Below, piece after piece: positions 43,547 through 51,749 of a stretch of DNA of 64,000 nucleotides. A program made the translations under genes and the position numbers. A model generated the notes under the pieces. It searched no databases. It worked only from the letters and a program-made list of their open reading frames with translations, and was not told the DNA's origin. Source of the DNA: Halomontanus rarus (GTDB lineage: Archaea > Halobacteriota > Halobacteria > Halobacteriales > Natrialbaceae); the NCBI RefSeq assembly GCF_029338335.1, contig NZ_CP119797.1; one strand, given 5' to 3'. Numbering within the stretch: the first letter of the stretch is position 1; each line of letters opens with the position of its first letter.

Positions 43547-43753
43547 GGCCCTCAATTCCACGTTCTCGAACATGTACGTTTTGGTTACTCGAGTTCGTCG
43601 CGGTTCGAATCGCGTTACCGTCGAGAGGTGCGGCCCGCGTTCTCGCGACGCCGGAATCCCCGGACGCGACCGAGACGTTTCGACCGTCCGACCAGTTATC
43701 GACCTGTTTCCCCGGCAAGAGGTTTTAGGGAACGCCTCGTAGGGGGTGACGAG

Positions 43754-44368
43754 ATGAGACGAAACCGCATCTCGCGGAGACGGTTCGGAGCGACCGGTAT
43801 CGCGACGGTAGCAACCGCGCTCGCCGGCTGTTCGGACGGCGGGCCCGGCGGGAACGGAGACAACGACACGGACGAAAACGCGTCGGCGGACGACAACGAG
43901 ACCGTCGGTGACGAGAACGCCAGTAACGAAACCGATGGCAACGAAACCGAAGACCTCAACGAGACGATCGAGGAGGCACAGGACCCGGTCCTGACGATCT
44001 CCCTCGAGAACGAGGACGGCGAACCGATCTCCTCGGGCGTCGTGATCACCATCGAGGACGAGGACGATCCGGTCACGTTCGAACTCAGCGAGGGGATCGA
44101 GGAAGGGACGATCGAACAGGAACTGGAACCGGGAGACTACACGGTCGTCGTCGAGAGCGAAGCGGACGAGTTCGAACCCGTCGAGGAGTCGGTGACTATC
44201 GAGGAGGACGACGAGGAGCTGACGTTCACGCTCGAGGGTGCGACGCCCGCGGAAGACGGAGAAGACGGCGAGGGCGAAGCGGACGGCGAAGCCAACGAGT
44301 CGGCGGGTAACGAGAGCGCCGACAACGAGTCGGAGGGCAACGAGAGCGAAGACAACGAGAGCGAGTAG
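43754..44368 (+). CDS. Sequon-dense Tat lipoprotein
   Basis: 204 residues. The Tat motif SRRRFGATG and lipobox ALAGC place the lipidated Cys at residue 26. Two Asn/Glu-rich linkers (about 27-75 and 170-204) hold twelve N-x-S/T sites: NDT, NAS, NET repeats early and five NES repeats at the end. The core between them (about 76-165) looks like a beta-sandwich: LTISLENEDGEPISSGVVIT and DYTVVVESEADEFEPVEES, as in carboxypeptidase-regulatory-like folds. It should be anchored outside the membrane and probably N-glycosylated by AglB. The role may be surface binding or structure. Its upstream frame was cut to the ATG at 43754. Confidence 0.8.
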   Translation: MRRNRISRRRFGATGIATVATALAGCSDGGPGGNGDNDTDENASADDNETVGDENASNETDGNETEDLNETIEEAQDPVLTISLENEDGEPISSGVVITIEDEDDPVTFELSEGIEEGTIEQELEPGDYTVVVESEADEFEPVEESVTIEEDDEELTFTLEGATPAEDGEDGEGEADGEANESAGNESADNESEGNESEDNESE

Positions 44369-44575
44369 AACGCCATCCCCTACTCCGTGATCGAACCCGA
44401 CTCGTCCCTATCGCCGACGGAACTCGGACGGTTCCTCGAGAGCCCCCGGTACCGTCCGCCGGAGGACCTGAAAGCCCCTCGAGTCCGGCGATACGCTCGA
44501 GTCGCGACGCCGGGTGCGGCCCGTCGGTTCGCGCTTCGGCGTCCGCATCGAACCGGACGGAACGGCACGCTGCTA

Positions 44576-44585
44576 CACTATTAAG
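44576..44585 (+). promoter_or_regulatory. TATA box of the mannonate-dehydratase-like gene
   Basis: CACTATTAAG, about 30 bases before the ATG at 44610. The same core ACACTATTAAG occurs before the Gfo/Idh/MocA gene on the minus strand (about 59838-59848). Confidence 0.55.
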
Positions 44586-44609
44586 AGACTTGGGAACGCT
44601 ACGCACGGC

Positions 44610-45746
44610 ATGGAAATCGTCGACGCGGACGTGTTGCTCACGTTCCCCGGGCGGAACTACGTGCTCGTGAAACTCGAGACGGCGGACGGACTGGTCGGAT
44701 GGGGCGACGCTCAACGGCCGTGAGAAGGCGGTAGAAGCGGCGCTCGAACATCACATCCTCCCGGAACTCGTCGGTCGGGACGCTCGGAGGATCGAGGACG
44801 CGTGGCAGTCGCTCTTTCGACACACGTACTGGCGGGGTGGCCCCGTTCTGAACAGCGCACTCTCGGGCGTCGACGTGGCGCTCTGGGACCTCAGGGGGAA
44901 GGCGACGGAGACGCCGGTGTACGACCTCCTCGGCGGTCGAACCCGCGAGCACGCGCGGGTGTACCAGCACTGCGGGCGGCGTCGGTCGAGTCGATCGTCG
45001 AGAACTGCGAGGCGGCGCTCGATCGAGGGATCGATCACCTCCGGATCAATTACGCCGCGGCGGACGACGAGTACCTCGACCGGCGCGCGGTCGTCGACGC
45101 CGCCCGGGAGGTCCGGGAGGCCCTCGGCCCGAATCCCGAACTCCTGATCGACGTCCACGGACGCGCCCGACCGATCGAAGCCGCCGATCTCGCCCGGCGC
45201 CTCGAGCCGGTCGACCTGTTCTTCCTCGAGGATCCGGTCAGACCCGAGAACCCCGACGCTTTCGAGACGATTCGACGACAGACGACGACGCCGCTGGCGA
45301 TGGGAGAGCTGTTCGCGAACCCGTGGGAGATGGTACCGCTGATCGAACGCGACCTCGTCGACTTCGTCCGCGTCGACCTCGCGCACGTCGACGGGATCAC
45401 CGTGGCGAAGAAGCTCGCGAACGTCGGCGAGCACCACTACGTCCGCACGGCGTTTCACGGCCCGCCGGACCTCTCGCCGGTCGGGTTCGCCGCGTCGGTT
45501 CACCTCGACCTCGCGCTCTCAAACTTCGGCGTCCAGGAACTTACCGAGCACGACGCAAGGTACCCGGCTTGCGCCGACGTCTTCGAGGGCGGCGCGCGGT
45601 TCCTCGAGGGCGTCGGTGCGGTCGACGTTCCGGACGAACCCGGACTCGGAGTCACCGTCGACGAAGAGGCCGCCCGCGAGTACGAGTACGAGCGCCGCCA
45701 CCTTCCGGCGCCGCGATACGACGACGGGAGCGTCCAGGACTGGTGA
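44610..45746 (+). pseudogene. Enolase-superfamily mannonate-dehydratase-like gene, two frameshifts
   Basis: The protein is spread over three phases. Segment 1 (44610-44720): MEIVDADVLLTFPGRNYVLV then GWGDA. Segment 2 (about 44715-44975): LNGREKAVEAALEHHILPEL, WRGGPVLNSALSGVDVALWD, HARVYQHCG. Segment 3 (about 44975-45746): ESIVENCEAALDRGIDHLRI, LLIDVHGRARPIEAADL, LFFLEDPVRPEN, TTPLAMGELFANPWEM, HGPPDLSPVGFAAS. The EDP, GE and HGP motifs are those of the RspA/ManD (D-mannonate dehydratase) branch of the enolase superfamily. A five-base loss at a GCGAC repeat near 44706 would explain shift 1; shift 2 lies in the G-rich run near 44970-44980. It is either a real pseudogene or has sequence errors. 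The promoter is intact. Confidence 0.82.
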
Positions 45747-45843
45747 TCGACGACCGGCAACTGGTCGTTCGCGACTCCGTCGAACGCGTCGGGTCCGAGC
45801 CGACTCGGGGATTGATAGTCCGACACCTCGAACGTACGGTGCG

Positions 45844-46722
45844 ATGACCATCGATACGGTCGCGGTTACCGGCGGCAGCGGATTGATCGGGGGCGCAATC
45901 GTCGACGAACTGAACGATAACGGTTATCGGACGGTCAATCTCGACCGGCGACGCGCGGACGATTGTACGGCAGACGAGTACCGCCGTACGGACCTGCTCG
46001 ACGCGGGCCAAACGTACGGCTCGCTCGCCCGCTGCGATGCGGATGCCGTGGTCCACATGGGAACGATCGTCCACCCCCGGAACGACCCGGGATACGTCAC
46101 CTACGAGAGCAACGTCCAGACTACCTACCACGTCCTCGAGGCGGCGATGGAACTCGAACTCGAGGCCGCGTGTCTGGCCTCGAGCATCAACGCGATCGGC
46201 TGGTCCTACCAGGACGTCCCGCCGGACGTCCGGTACCTCCCGATCGACGAGGAGCACCCGGCGACGCCCCGGGATCCGTACGCGCTCGGGAAGCGGGTGA
46301 TCGAGGTCACCGCGGACGGGTTCGGTCGGTTGGACGACTCGCCGCGAACGATCAGCACCCTCCGATTTCCCGGCGTCAGGTCGGACGAGGAGGTCGCGGC
46401 GATGGCCGACGACGATCGATCTCTCGAGGCGTTCGAGAAGGAATACGACCCCGAGGAGAACCCCGTCTTCACGTACGTCCACGTCGCGGACGCCGCGAGC
46501 ATGGCTCGCCGCGCGATCGAGGCGGAGTTCGAGGGACACGAGACCTTCTGGTCGGTCGCGGCGGACACGACCGCCGCAGCGCCCACGGCGGACCTCCTCG
46601 AGACGTTCTATCCCGATATCGAGGTTCGGTTCGACCCCTCGGGTCACGAGGGGCTGATCAGCGTCGACAAGGCGCGACGACTCCTCGACTGGGAGGCGGA
46701 GCACACCTGGCGCGATCGGTGA
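45844..46722 (+). CDS. NAD-dependent sugar epimerase/dehydrogenase (extended SDR)
   Basis: 292 residues. TVAVTGGSGLIGGAIVDEL gives the Rossmann motif GGxGxIG at residues 9-16. NVQTTYHVLEAAMELELEAA near 92-112, the Ser of CLASSINAIG near 115, and the catalytic pair in PYALGKRVIE (Tyr and Lys near 144-148) mark an extended short-chain dehydrogenase. Relatives include UDP-galactose 4-epimerase and uronate dehydrogenase; the latter fits catabolism to a sugar acid, but the choice is not settled. It follows the broken mannonate-dehydratase-like gene by 97 bases. Confidence 0.88.
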   Translation: MTIDTVAVTGGSGLIGGAIVDELNDNGYRTVNLDRRRADDCTADEYRRTDLLDAGQTYGSLARCDADAVVHMGTIVHPRNDPGYVTYESNVQTTYHVLEAAMELELEAACLASSINAIGWSYQDVPPDVRYLPIDEEHPATPRDPYALGKRVIEVTADGFGRLDDSPRTISTLRFPGVRSDEEVAAMADDDRSLEAFEKEYDPEENPVFTYVHVADAASMARRAIEAEFEGHETFWSVAADTTAAAPTADLLETFYPDIEVRFDPSGHEGLISVDKARRLLDWEAEHTWRDR

Positions 46723-46740
46723 CCGGGACCGCCCGAGACG

Positions 46741-47061
46741 CTACTTCGAGGTTTCGACGTAGTCGAGGTAGTGATCGTCCGCGTCGTCGAGCGCGTTGAG
46801 CGCCGTCATGATGAGGAAGACGACGACGGCGACGACGAGGATGACGACCATCCAGCCGCCGATCATCCCCGCGAGGATCTCGTACTGGTGATCGCCGCTG
46901 GTCCCGCTGTTCGTCGCGATCGTTTGCAGGGTCGCCGCGAGCAGTCCGAGAAAGACCTCGATCACGAGGATGTAGGAAGGCCATCGGTGATCGCGAATCG
47001 TGCTCGCGACCGCCTCACCGACGTCGAACCGTGGCGCTCGTTCGGAAGTTGTCTCGTCCAT
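46741..47061 (-). CDS. Small two-helix membrane protein
   Basis: 106 residues, unrecognised family. Two membrane helices: SYILVIEVFLGLLAATLQTI (about 29-48) and GGWMVVILVVAVVVFLIMTA (about 67-87). Acidic tail DDADDHYLDYVETSK. It is convergent with the epimerase gene (18 bases) and divergent from the small membrane protein at 47214. Position between the sugar genes and the ABC operon is the only hint of a role. Confidence 0.65.
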   Translation of the reverse strand: MDETTSERAPRFDVGEAVASTIRDHRWPSYILVIEVFLGLLAATLQTIATNSGTSGDHQYEILAGMIGGWMVVILVVAVVVFLIMTALNALDDADDHYLDYVETSK

Positions 47062-47178
47062 CGTCCGTAAGTATCCACACGATCGATTATAAACGTTAGC
47101 GTCCGCACGGACGAGTCGTCCGGAGAACCCGACCTCGACGCCCTTTCGAGGTCGACCGCGATTCGGTTCGCGGCGACG

Positions 47179-47189
47179 GTATTTATTTA
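47179..47189 (+). promoter_or_regulatory. TATA box of the 76-residue membrane protein
   Basis: GTATTTATTTA, about 29 bases before the ATG at 47214. On the other strand a TTTATAATCG near 47080-47090 should serve the 46741 gene. Confidence 0.55.
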
Positions 47190-47213
47190 GGACCGAATCA
47201 CGAACGGACGACC

Positions 47214-47444
47214 ATGCGTAACTTTCTCCGCGTCATCTTCGGCCTGAACGTGATCTTTCTGGCGATGCTAGCCATCTCGTATCCCGGGATAGAACCGGGG
47301 TCGGGGGCCTCCGTCGTCGCCGGCTTGAGCATCGTCGTCATCGCCGTGACCATGCTCGCGAGCGGCGCATTGATCTACATCGACTGGGACCCGTCCGACG
47401 ACGAGCACTGGCAGGAGTACCTCGAGGACGAGGACGAGAGTTAA
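47214..47444 (+). CDS. Small two-helix membrane protein (76 residues)
   Basis: 76 residues with helices VIFGLNVIFLAMLAISYPGI (about 7-26) and VVAGLSIVVIAVTMLASGAL (about 34-53), then the acidic tail DPSDDEHWQEYLEDEDES. No family recognised. It has its own leaderless-type promoter. Its end overlaps the end of the ABC ATPase gene (minus) by four bases, so the two are convergent. Confidence 0.6.
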   Translation: MRNFLRVIFGLNVIFLAMLAISYPGIEPGSGASVVAGLSIVVIAVTMLASGALIYIDWDPSDDEHWQEYLEDEDES

Positions 47445-48556
47445 TCGTCGGCTTCCGCCGGTGACGGCACGGTCTCGACGTCCTCGATCGGATCGCTCCG
47501 CCAGTACTCGTGTTCACCTTCCGGATACTGCCGGAAACAGGCCGCGAGGTGGTCCGGACTATCGGATTCCCTGTTGACGAGTTCGGGTTCGATCGACCCG
47601 CAGACCTCCCGCGCTTCGGGACAGCGCGTGTGGAACCGACAGCCCGACGGCGGATTCACCGGATCCGGGATGTCGATTCGGCGCACCGGCGGCTGGCGGG
47701 CGTGCTCCTGGTCCGGGTCGAGCGTGGCGGTCGCCCACTTCAGCACCTGCGAGTACGGGTGGCGCGGGTTCTGCAGCACCTCCTCCGCGGGTCCGATTTC
47801 GACCAGCTGTCCGAGGTACATGATGCCGATCCGCCCGCCGGAGTGACTCGCGAGGTAGCGGGCGTTCGAGAGGTTGTGCGAGATGAACACGAACGACGTG
47901 TCGAACTTGTCCTGCAGGTCGAGCAGCAGGTCCATCATCTCGACGCGCAGGGAGACGTCGAGCGCGCTCACGGCCTCGTCCGCGAGGATGACGTCGGGAT
48001 TCATCAGGAGCGACCGGACCAGCGCGACGCGCTGGGTCTCGCCGCCCGAGAGCTGGTGGGGGTACCGGTTGGCGTAGTCGCCCGGCGGCTCCATCCCCAC
48101 GTACTCGAGCATCGCGTAGATCCGGTTGGTTCGATCGTCGCGGGTCAGTCCCGGTTGCCACCGCTTCAGCGGCGCCTCGAGCGAGTGCATGACGGTCTTG
48201 TTCCGGTTGAGCGAGCTTCCGGGATCCTGATGGATGATCTGCAGGGAGCGTCGAATCTCGTCGTGGGGGATGTCCGGGTTCCTGTTGTCTTTCGCCTCCC
48301 AGATGTCCTGCCCGCGATATCTGACGTTCCCGCTCGTCGGTCGCTGGAGCCCGATCGCGGTCTTTCCGATCGTCGTCTTGCCGCAGCCCGACTCGCCGAT
48401 CAATGCGACGACGTCGTTCTCCTCGATGTCCAGCGAGACGTTGTCCACGGCCCTGACGGTTTTGTCCTCGCGCCTGAAGAACTGATCGAGCAGCCCGTTC
48501 TGCGACTCGAAGTGGACGGACACGTCGTCCAGCGACAGCAGCGGGTCGTCACTCAT
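47441..48556 (-). CDS. Peptide/oligosaccharide ABC transporter ATPase (DppF/OppF type)
   Basis: 371 residues. Walker A GESGCGKTTIGKTAIG near 54-69, Q-loop LQIIHQDPGSSLNR, signature LSGGETQRVALVRSLL near 166-181 and Walker B DVILADEAVSALDVS. The C-terminal oligopeptide-transporter domain has PSGCRFHTRCPEAREVC near 300, the Cys-rich OppD/F tail. It energises import through the two permeases upstream. Its start overlaps the other ATPase's stop (8 bases), so the five genes form one operon. In haloarchaea such importers may carry peptides or oligosaccharides; the setting favours sugars. Confidence 0.93.
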   Translation of the reverse strand: MSDDPLLSLDDVSVHFESQNGLLDQFFRREDKTVRAVDNVSLDIEENDVVALIGESGCGKTTIGKTAIGLQRPTSGNVRYRGQDIWEAKDNRNPDIPHDEIRRSLQIIHQDPGSSLNRNKTVMHSLEAPLKRWQPGLTRDDRTNRIYAMLEYVGMEPPGDYANRYPHQLSGGETQRVALVRSLLMNPDVILADEAVSALDVSLRVEMMDLLLDLQDKFDTSFVFISHNLSNARYLASHSGGRIGIMYLGQLVEIGPAEEVLQNPRHPYSQVLKWATATLDPDQEHARQPPVRRIDIPDPVNPPSGCRFHTRCPEAREVCGSIEPELVNRESDSPDHLAACFRQYPEGEHEYWRSDPIEDVETVPSPAEADD

Positions 48557-49613
48557 AGCTCTCCCCCGTGTCGAGGACGTACTCGATCTGATCTCGGGAC
48601 CGCTCCGGATAGAAACACGCGACCGGATGATCCGTGTCGCGTTTCTCGAGCGCCGGGTGCGCCTCCTCGCACTGCCGATCCGCGACCGGACAGCGCGGGT
48701 GGTAGGAACACCCGCTCGGGACGTTCACCGGATCGGGGGCCCGCCCCTCGATGGGGCGCATCGAGCCGAGCGTGGCGTTCAGGTTCGGGACCGCTTTGAG
48801 CAGCGAGCGTGTGTACGGGTGAGCCGCGTTGCGAATGAGGTCGTTGCTGGGCCCCACCTCGACAAACTCGAAGGCGTACATCACGGCAAGGCGGTCCGCG
48901 AGTCCGGCCACCAGCGGGAGGTCGTGCGTGATGAAGACGACCGTGAGATCGTACTTCTCCTTGAGGTCCTCGAGCAGCGTCAGAATCGACCGCTGCATCA
49001 GCAGGTCGAGCGCGGCGGTCGGCTCGTCCATCACGAGCACCTCGGGCTCGAGGACGAGACTCAGTGCGATGAGCGCTCGCTGACGCATCCCGCCGGAGAG
49101 TTCGTGAGGATACGACGAGAGGACGCGATCCGGCTCGAGGTAGAGGTCAGAGAGCAACTCTCGAGTCCGTTCGAGGCCCGCTTCCTGGTCGGCGTTGTGG
49201 GCGTCGAGCGTCTCGACGAAGTGCTCTCGGAGCGACATGGTCGGGTTGAACGAACTCATCGCCCCCTGAAAAACCATGGAAATTTCCTCCCATCGGAGTT
49301 TCTTGAGCGCCGTTTTACTCAGACTCAGGATCTCCACGTACTCGTCGACCCCGTCGTTCGGGAAGTATCGAATCGATCCCGAGAGCTGCCCGGGGTCGAC
49401 GACCGCGTCGAGCATTGCCGACGCGAACATCGATTTCCCGGACCCCGATTCGCCGACGACGCCGAGGATCTCGCCGCGCTTGACGTCCATCGATACGCCG
49501 TTGAGGACCTTCGATTCGCCACGCTCCATGTCGAATATGACGTCGGTATCGCGGACGCTGAGGATCGTATCCGGTTCCGACATCGACTCGATCTGATCTG
49601 CTTGTGCAGCCAT
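48549..49613 (-). CDS. Peptide/oligosaccharide ABC transporter ATPase (DppD/OppD type)
   Basis: 354 residues. Walker A GESGSGKSMFASAMLD near 54-69, Q-loop MVFQGAMSSFNP, signature LSGGMRQRALIALSLV near 167-182, Walker B VLVMDEPTAALD, and the C-terminal PSGCSYHPRCPVADRQC. It pairs with the DppF-type ATPase to form the motor. Gene order (binding protein, permease, permease, D, F) is the classic Dpp/Opp order. It is separated from the upstream permease by one base. Confidence 0.93.
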   Translation of the reverse strand: MAAQADQIESMSEPDTILSVRDTDVIFDMERGESKVLNGVSMDVKRGEILGVVGESGSGKSMFASAMLDAVVDPGQLSGSIRYFPNDGVDEYVEILSLSKTALKKLRWEEISMVFQGAMSSFNPTMSLREHFVETLDAHNADQEAGLERTRELLSDLYLEPDRVLSSYPHELSGGMRQRALIALSLVLEPEVLVMDEPTAALDLLMQRSILTLLEDLKEKYDLTVVFITHDLPLVAGLADRLAVMYAFEFVEVGPSNDLIRNAAHPYTRSLLKAVPNLNATLGSMRPIEGRAPDPVNVPSGCSYHPRCPVADRQCEEAHPALEKRDTDHPVACFYPERSRDQIEYVLDTGESYE

Positions 49614-49614
49614 G

Positions 49615-50673
49615 TTATTTCCCTCCGATATCAGCCATTGGACTCACTTCGTCCGCTCCTTCGTCCGTATCGTCTTTGACGACCGACTTGACGTGTTTCG
49701 CCCGGATTCGCGGATTGAACACCCTGTCGAGGCCCTGCGAGAGCAGGATCAATCCGAGCGAGAGCAAGACGATCGTGAACATCGGCACGAAGAGCCAGTG
49801 AGCGGTTTCCCAGGTGTACAGGGCCCCGGACGTCGTGTACGCGAGGTTGAGCGTGACCCCCCAGTTGAGGTTCGTGAAGGGGAGGATGCCCAGGAAGTAC
49901 AACCCGACGGATTCGAATATGATGCCGCGAGCCGACATGACGAAGTGGACCGACACGTACGGCATGATGTCCGGAACGATATCGTCCTTGATGATCGTCG
50001 AGGTGGACAATCCCATCGTTCGCGACGATTCGATGAAGTTCTCCTCGCGTACCGACAGCACTTGCGAGCGGACCGACCGCGTCAGTCCCGGCCAGTTGTC
50101 GATAGCCAGGATGAGCCCGACCATGTACGGCTCCGACGGTTCGATCATCGTCGCGAGGACGATCACGAGCGGCAGTCCGGGAATGGTCATCCCGACGTCC
50201 GCGATGGTCATGATCGCGCGATCGATCTCTCCGCCCTTGAACCCCGCGACCGATCCGAGAACGGTCGCGACGACCGTCGCGAACACCGCTCCCGCGATGA
50301 TCATCTCGAGCATCGCGGGCGTCGCGTGGACGGTCTGGGCTAACAGTCCCTCGCCGAACGTGTCCGTCCCGAGGGGGTACTCCATCGTTTCGAACGGCTG
50401 GAGGTACCGCGGTCCGGCGTTCGCCGAGGGATGATCCATGAGGGCGACCCCGACGGTCCCCATCAGCACGTACAGCAGTACGATCATCGATCCGATCCTC
50501 GCCCGCCAGTCGGACCAGAGGATCCGAACCGGCGCGAAGACGTAGTTGTCGAGGATCCGACTGAGTATTTGCCGGTTCGAGACCGACGACTCCGCGCTGG
50601 ATTGCATGGCCAGTTCGTCTAACGGTGACGATTCGTGCTCGCGTCCGCCGTCCGGAACGGTATCGTCGGTCAT
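49615..50673 (-). CDS. ABC transporter permease (DppC type)
   Basis: 352 residues. A cytosolic N-terminal region of about 60 residues, then six membrane helices. The binding-protein-dependent permease loop lies near 245 (EENFIESSRTMGLSTSTIIK). The first periplasmic-side loop begins YLQPFETMEYPLGTDTFGEG (about 100), a typical DppC motif. It forms the channel with the DppB-type partner one base upstream (49615-50673 and 50675-51676). It ends with a short Asp/Glu-rich tail. Confidence 0.92.
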   Translation of the reverse strand: MTDDTVPDGGREHESSPLDELAMQSSAESSVSNRQILSRILDNYVFAPVRILWSDWRARIGSMIVLLYVLMGTVGVALMDHPSANAGPRYLQPFETMEYPLGTDTFGEGLLAQTVHATPAMLEMIIAGAVFATVVATVLGSVAGFKGGEIDRAIMTIADVGMTIPGLPLVIVLATMIEPSEPYMVGLILAIDNWPGLTRSVRSQVLSVREENFIESSRTMGLSTSTIIKDDIVPDIMPYVSVHFVMSARGIIFESVGLYFLGILPFTNLNWGVTLNLAYTTSGALYTWETAHWLFVPMFTIVLLSLGLILLSQGLDRVFNPRIRAKHVKSVVKDDTDEGADEVSPMADIGGK

Positions 50674-50674
50674 A

Positions 50675-51676
50675 TCAGTACGCCTCCCGTTCGCCTTCGC
50701 CGGCGGCTCGCGGATCGATTTTGTGGTAGGTCAGGTCGGCGACGAGCACGCCGATCACCACGGCGATGGTGATGAAGATGAACGCCCCCATCATCATCGG
50801 ATAATCGCGAGAGGATACCGCCTCGAAGAGGTAGTATCCGATGCCGGTGTAGTTGAAGATCGTTTCGAGGATCACGGAACCGCCGAGCATGAATCCAATG
50901 GAGATGAGAATACCCGTATACAGCGGTAACATCGCGTTTCGCGCGACGTACCGGAGCGCGATCCGTCGGCGCGGGAGTCCGCGCAACCGCGCAACCCGGA
51001 GATAGTCCTCGCCGAGGATACTGATGCTGTTTCCGCGCATCGAGAGCGCCGTTCCGCCCCATCCGGGGATAATCATCGAAACGAGCGGGAGCGCGGCGTA
51101 GTAGAGGATGCTCCGCACGTACGGCCAGTGGAACCCGGCGGATAGCGACGTGTCGACGCGGCCGCCCGTCGGGAAGTAGCTCAGTTGGTACCCCATCACG
51201 TATACGAGCAACACCGCCAGTACGTAGTAGGGGATCGACGTGAGGACGATCGAGACCACCGTCATCGTCGAATCGAACTTGCTGCCCTCGAGATAGGCCA
51301 TGAGGCTTCCGAGCGCGATGCCGATGCCGAACGTGACGAACGTGGCGATGGACATCAGGAACACCGTCCACGGCATGGCGGCCGCGAGGGTCTCGAAGAC
51401 GGGTTCGTTCGTGTAGTAGGACTGCCCGAAATTCCCCTGCACGACGGCGGTTATGTAGTCTACATACTGCACCCAGAGCGGGTCGTCGGGGACCATCTGG
51501 ATGTAATCCTGAACGTAATTGTTGACCGTGGACGGCGGAAGACCCTGCTCGCGCAGTTGCACTTTCAGGTAGTCAAGCGGTCCTCCGGGCATGAACCGAA
51601 TAAGAACGAAAGACAGCGTAACGACCACCCAGAGGGTGAAGATGGCCTGCCCTACACGTTTAATCAGCCAGTTCAT
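50675..51676 (-). CDS. ABC transporter permease (DppB type)
   Basis: 333 residues, six membrane helices. It begins MNWLIKRVGQAIFTLWVVVT with the family motif FMPGGPLDYL next; the EAA-type loop is near 220 (EDYLRVARLRGLPRRRIALR). First gene after the binding protein, from which it is separated by 73 bases; that gap may hold a processing or attenuating site, as the binding protein is usually needed in excess. Confidence 0.92.
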   Translation of the reverse strand: MNWLIKRVGQAIFTLWVVVTLSFVLIRFMPGGPLDYLKVQLREQGLPPSTVNNYVQDYIQMVPDDPLWVQYVDYITAVVQGNFGQSYYTNEPVFETLAAAMPWTVFLMSIATFVTFGIGIALGSLMAYLEGSKFDSTMTVVSIVLTSIPYYVLAVLLVYVMGYQLSYFPTGGRVDTSLSAGFHWPYVRSILYYAALPLVSMIIPGWGGTALSMRGNSISILGEDYLRVARLRGLPRRRIALRYVARNAMLPLYTGILISIGFMLGGSVILETIFNYTGIGYYLFEAVSSRDYPMMMGAFIFITIAVVIGVLVADLTYHKIDPRAAGEGEREAY

Positions 51677-51749
51677 GGTGTGATACCACGTTGCATGGCA
51701 ATGAAATAGTTTGTGCTTGGGTAAGTCATGCTGGAAGATCCCGGACTAA

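Noticed and set aside
51677..51749. Riboswitch between binding-protein and permease genes
   Set aside because: The 73-base gap shows no recognisable aptamer; it is more likely a processing site.
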